The position numbers and the translations under genes are program-made. The notes below the pieces were generated by a model. It saw nothing but the letters and a program-made list of their open reading frames with translations, made no database searches and was not told the DNA's origin. DNA of 8,418 nucleotides, taken from Cloacimonetes bacterium UBA3900 (GTDB taxonomy: Bacteria; Cloacimonadota; Cloacimonadia; Cloacimonadales; Cloacimonadaceae). Below, one piece after another: positions 6,873-8,418 of this stretch; the first letter of the stretch is position 1, and every line of letters starts with the position of its first letter. The DNA lies in the NCBI GenBank assembly GCA_002391675.1, contig DGFM01000008.1:1-8418 (forward strand). Reading direction: 5' to 3'.

Positions 6873-7658
6873 ATGTTTCAGACCTCAGTTTTGGCCAGCG
6901 GGTCAAAGGGTAATTCTATACTCGTAAGATCCGCTGAAACGGCTATCCTCGTCGATGCAGGCTTGGCCGGCAAAACCATTTTTGCAGCCCTGGAATCGCT
7001 CCGCATACCCAAGGAAAGCATCAAGGCCATCTTGGTCAGCCACGAGCACAGCGACCACAGCAAAGGCGCAGGAATCATCGCCCGTGCGCTCAAAATCCCC
7101 ATTTATATGAACGAAGGCACCTATGAAGGCTGCGCCGAAAAGCTGGGCAAACTGCCCCAGGCACCCATCTTTTTCGAGACGGGCAGCACCTTTGAGATCC
7201 GTGATCTCGTAGTGCATTCCTTCACCTCCTCGCATGACGCGATAGACAGCTGCAACTTTACCATCCGCAAGGGCGAAGACGAAGAGCGCAAGCTGGGTGT
7301 GGCCACAGACTTGGGCTATGCCACGCGCCTCACCGTAAACAGGTTGAAGGGCTGCACCACCCTGGTTTTGGAGAGCAATCACGACGAGGAGATGCTATTG
7401 AACGGCAGCTACGACTGGGCTCTGAAACAGCGGGTAAAAAGCAGCGTGGGCCACCTCTCAAACGCCCAGGCTGTAGACCTGGTCAAGCAGATCATGCACC
7501 ACAATCTGGACAATCTTATCCTGGCGCATCTTTCTGAAGAGAACAACTGCCCCGAGCTGGCTTACAGAGTGATGAACGACTATCTTTCGACCCTGAAACG
7601 AGAGCTGAATCTGATAGTGGCCGGGCAGTATGAGCACACTCCTCTAATCAATATCTAA
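6873..7658 (+). CDS. Metallo-beta-lactamase-fold hydrolase, YycJ/WalJ family
   Basis: The product has 261 residues and a complete MBL fold, with no export signal. The N-terminus carries SGSKGNS, a hallmark of the YycJ/WalJ group. The metal motif HEHSDH is at residues 57-62. Further likely ligands are His121 (SSHDA), Asp146 (ATDLGY), His170 (ESNHDE), His194 (GHLSN) and His219 (AHLSEENN), so a two-metal centre is expected. In Firmicutes the gene sits next to walRK, and a Bacillus homologue has been reported to have DNA exonuclease activity with a link to mismatch repair. Here no two-component genes are adjacent, so the name describes the family only. The ATG at 6873 is five bases after the previous stop with no obvious Shine-Dalgarno. 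It is the last gene of the unit, before the terminator. Confidence 0.9.
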   Translation: MFQTSVLASGSKGNSILVRSAETAILVDAGLAGKTIFAALESLRIPKESIKAILVSHEHSDHSKGAGIIARALKIPIYMNEGTYEGCAEKLGKLPQAPIFFETGSTFEIRDLVVHSFTSSHDAIDSCNFTIRKGEDEERKLGVATDLGYATRLTVNRLKGCTTLVLESNHDEEMLLNGSYDWALKQRVKSSVGHLSNAQAVDLVKQIMHHNLDNLILAHLSEENNCPELAYRVMNDYLSTLKRELNLIVAGQYEHTPLINI

Positions 7659-7688
7659 GGCAATAATCCGCTAATTCCTTTATATACC

Positions 7689-7709
7689 AGGGCGCTACGC
7701 CCTTTTTTC
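7689..7709 (+). terminator. Intrinsic terminator closing the operon
   Basis: AGGGCG (7689-7694) pairs perfectly with CGCCCT (7698-7703) around a three-base loop. A run of six T follows immediately (7703-7708). It lies about 30 bases after the stop of the metallo-hydrolase gene, where the long + strand operon should end. Confidence 0.88.
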
Positions 7710-7841
7710 TTGCCCGTAAACATCCCCAATTCCTTTGGCGTGACAGCCGTCTGATTTTGCTCATTTTTGGCTTCTTTTTAACGTATCCATAAATGCTTGC
7801 TATTTATACTGATACAAGCCCAAACATTTTGAATTTATCTC

Positions 7842-7868
7842 TTGACAAAAAGCGGCTATCTCTAAAAC
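7842..7868 (+). promoter_or_regulatory. Candidate promoter for gyrB
   Basis: A perfect TTGACA -35 hexamer is at 7842-7847. The best nearby -10 is TAAAAC (7863-7868), with only four of six consensus matches and a short 15-base spacer; the TATAGA at 7874-7879 is too far for standard spacing. The position after the terminator and about 95 bases before the gyrB start suits a promoter, but the -10 assignment is weak. Confidence 0.35.
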
Positions 7869-7881
7869 TGGCATATAGATA

Positions 7882-7897
7882 ACGACTTTTAAGTTGT
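7882..7897 (+). repeat. Inverted repeat 1 in the gyrB leader
   Basis: ACGACTT pairs with AAGTTGT around two bases, with one G-T pair, giving an imperfect palindrome just downstream of the candidate promoter. It could be an operator or a short RNA hairpin. I do not recognise it as a known regulator's site. Confidence 0.35.
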
Positions 7898-7910
7898 CAG
7901 TGGTTTAGAC

Positions 7911-7928
7911 TCTGGGTCAAGACCCTGA
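7911..7928 (+). repeat. Inverted repeat 2 in the gyrB leader
   Basis: GGGTC (7914-7918) and GACCC (7921-7925) are perfectly complementary around AA. The pairing extends outward as TC/GA after a single T-T mismatch. It lies 20 bases before the Shine-Dalgarno of gyrB and is not followed by a T run, so it is not a terminator. An operator or a leader-RNA structure is possible. Confidence 0.45.
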
Positions 7929-7948
7929 TAAATATAGCTTAAAACATT

Positions 7949-7953
7949 AGGAG
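7949..7953 (+). promoter_or_regulatory. Shine-Dalgarno of gyrB
   Basis: AGGAG lies ten bases before the ATG at 7964 in an A/T-rich stretch. It fixes the gyrB start, which also agrees with the family N-terminus. Confidence 0.8.
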
Positions 7954-7963
7954 TTAATAAATT

Positions 7964-8418
7964 ATGGTAGAACAAAACTACAATGCTGACAACATTAAGG
8001 TGTTGAAAGGCCTTGAAGCTGTTCGCAAGCGTCCTGCAATGTATATTGGAGGCACCAGCGAGCGCGGGCTGCATCACCTTGTGTATGAGGTTGTGGACAA
8101 CTCCATCGACGAAGCTTTGGCCGGTCATTGTGACTTGATCAAAGTTACCATTACTAACGAGGGCGAAGTTGAGGTGGAGGACAATGGGCGCGGCATTCCC
8201 GTTGATATGCATCCAGACCTCAAAATCCCTGCCGTGCAAGTGGTTATGACCGTCCTGCACGCCGGCGGCAAGTTTGACGACAAGAGCTACAAAGTATCTG
8301 GAGGTCTGCACGGCGTAGGCGTTTCCGTGGTCGTGGCCTTGAGTGAATACCTTGAGGTTCGCATCCATAAAGACGGCAAGATTCACTATCAACGCTATGA
8401 GAAGGGAGTTGCGGTTAC
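7964..8418 (+). CDS. gyrB: DNA gyrase subunit B, N-terminal part (3' truncated by window)
   Basis: This is the first 151 codons of the ATPase subunit of DNA gyrase, open to the window edge. It covers most of the GHKL ATP-binding core. The numbering happens to coincide with E. coli GyrB: IKVLKGLEAVRKRP, YEVVDNSIDEALAGHCD with catalytic Glu42 and Asn46, EDNGRGIP with Asp73 and Gly77, TVLHAGGKFDD with Lys103, and SYKVSGGLHGVGVSVV with Lys110 and the glycine-rich lid. Three positions are unusual: Ala25 where MYIG is normally preceded by Gly, Val124 where SVVNAL is nearly universal, and Lys136 where E. coli has Arg136, a residue contacting coumarin antibiotics. GyrB rather than ParE is favoured by the close match of the N-terminal half, but the decisive C-terminal part is outside the window. 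It has its own leader and is a separate transcription unit from the operon upstream. Confidence 0.95.
   Translation, partial: MVEQNYNADNIKVLKGLEAVRKRPAMYIGGTSERGLHHLVYEVVDNSIDEALAGHCDLIKVTITNEGEVEVEDNGRGIPVDMHPDLKIPAVQVVMTVLHAGGKFDDKSYKVSGGLHGVGVSVVVALSEYLEVRIHKDGKIHYQRYEKGVAV

Larger units (their letters stand above)
7659..7963 (+). other. Intergenic region between the operon and gyrB
   Basis: These 305 bases are visibly more AT-rich than the genes on both sides and contain no credible coding sequence. They hold the operon terminator (7689-7709), a candidate promoter (7842-7868), two inverted repeats (7882-7897 and 7911-7928) and the gyrB ribosome binding site. A second possible -10 box, TATACT, lies at 7805-7810 without a good -35. 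The part from 7710 to 7800 shows no recognisable element. Confidence 0.7.

Noticed and set aside
7673..7736. AATTCCTTT present twice (7673-7681 and 7728-7736) around the terminator
   Set aside because: Nine bases in AT-rich sequence is weak evidence; there is no sign of a mobile element or attachment site.
7783..7791. A DnaA-box-like sequence (GTATCCATA) upstream of gyrB
   Set aside because: It matches the TTATCCACA consensus at only seven of nine bases, is single, and dnaA/dnaN are not in view, so an origin is not supported.
7889..8392. A 167-codon open frame on the - strand opposite the gyrB start
   Set aside because: The + strand here clearly encodes GyrB with its ATP-site motifs.

Overview
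This window is a co-directional block of bacterial core genes, all on the + strand. It starts inside infB and ends inside gyrB. The order infB-rbfA-nrnA-truB-ribF is the classic translation, RNA-maturation and cofactor operon found in many bacteria. The organism is probably a Gram-negative member of the Fibrobacteres-Chlorobi-Bacteroidetes side of the tree or a related phylum. The reason is that the gene after ribF encodes a secreted protein with a C-terminal domain resembling type IX secretion (Por) sorting domains. Candidatus Cloacimonadota is my best guess from the style of that protein, but nothing here proves it.

Layout: 1-699 is the 3' end of infB. It overlaps rbfA (696-1187) by four bases (ATGA), and RbfA carries an unusually long acidic tail. 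A short gap with a strong hairpin leads to a DHH/DHHA1 nanoRNase/pAp-phosphatase (nrnA, 1273-2256). Then come truB (2263-3123) and ribF (3127-4023), almost without spacing. A 628-residue secreted protein (4024-5910) starts directly after the ribF stop, with its Shine-Dalgarno inside ribF. It is followed by an OB-fold plus HD-domain protein resembling the exoribonuclease YhaM (5920-6867) and a YycJ/WalJ-type metallo-beta-lactamase-fold hydrolase (6873-7658). A clear intrinsic terminator (7689-7709) closes the unit. About 250 AT-rich bases follow, with a candidate promoter, two inverted repeats and a good ribosome binding site. They lead into the first 151 codons of gyrB (7964 to the window end).

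Functionally the operon makes ribosome-related factors (IF2, RbfA, TruB), RNA-decay enzymes (NrnA and a YhaM-like protein, both able in other bacteria to degrade very short RNAs), FMN/FAD synthesis (RibF) and a probable nuclease (YycJ-like). The surface or secreted protein is the one accessory passenger. I see no mobile element, CRISPR array, tRNA or rRNA, and no convincing new defence or metabolic system. The points worth a second look are the predicted cysteine-less thioredoxin-like region in the secreted protein, the acidic RbfA tail, unusual residues in GyrB and TruB, and the structured leader of gyrB.
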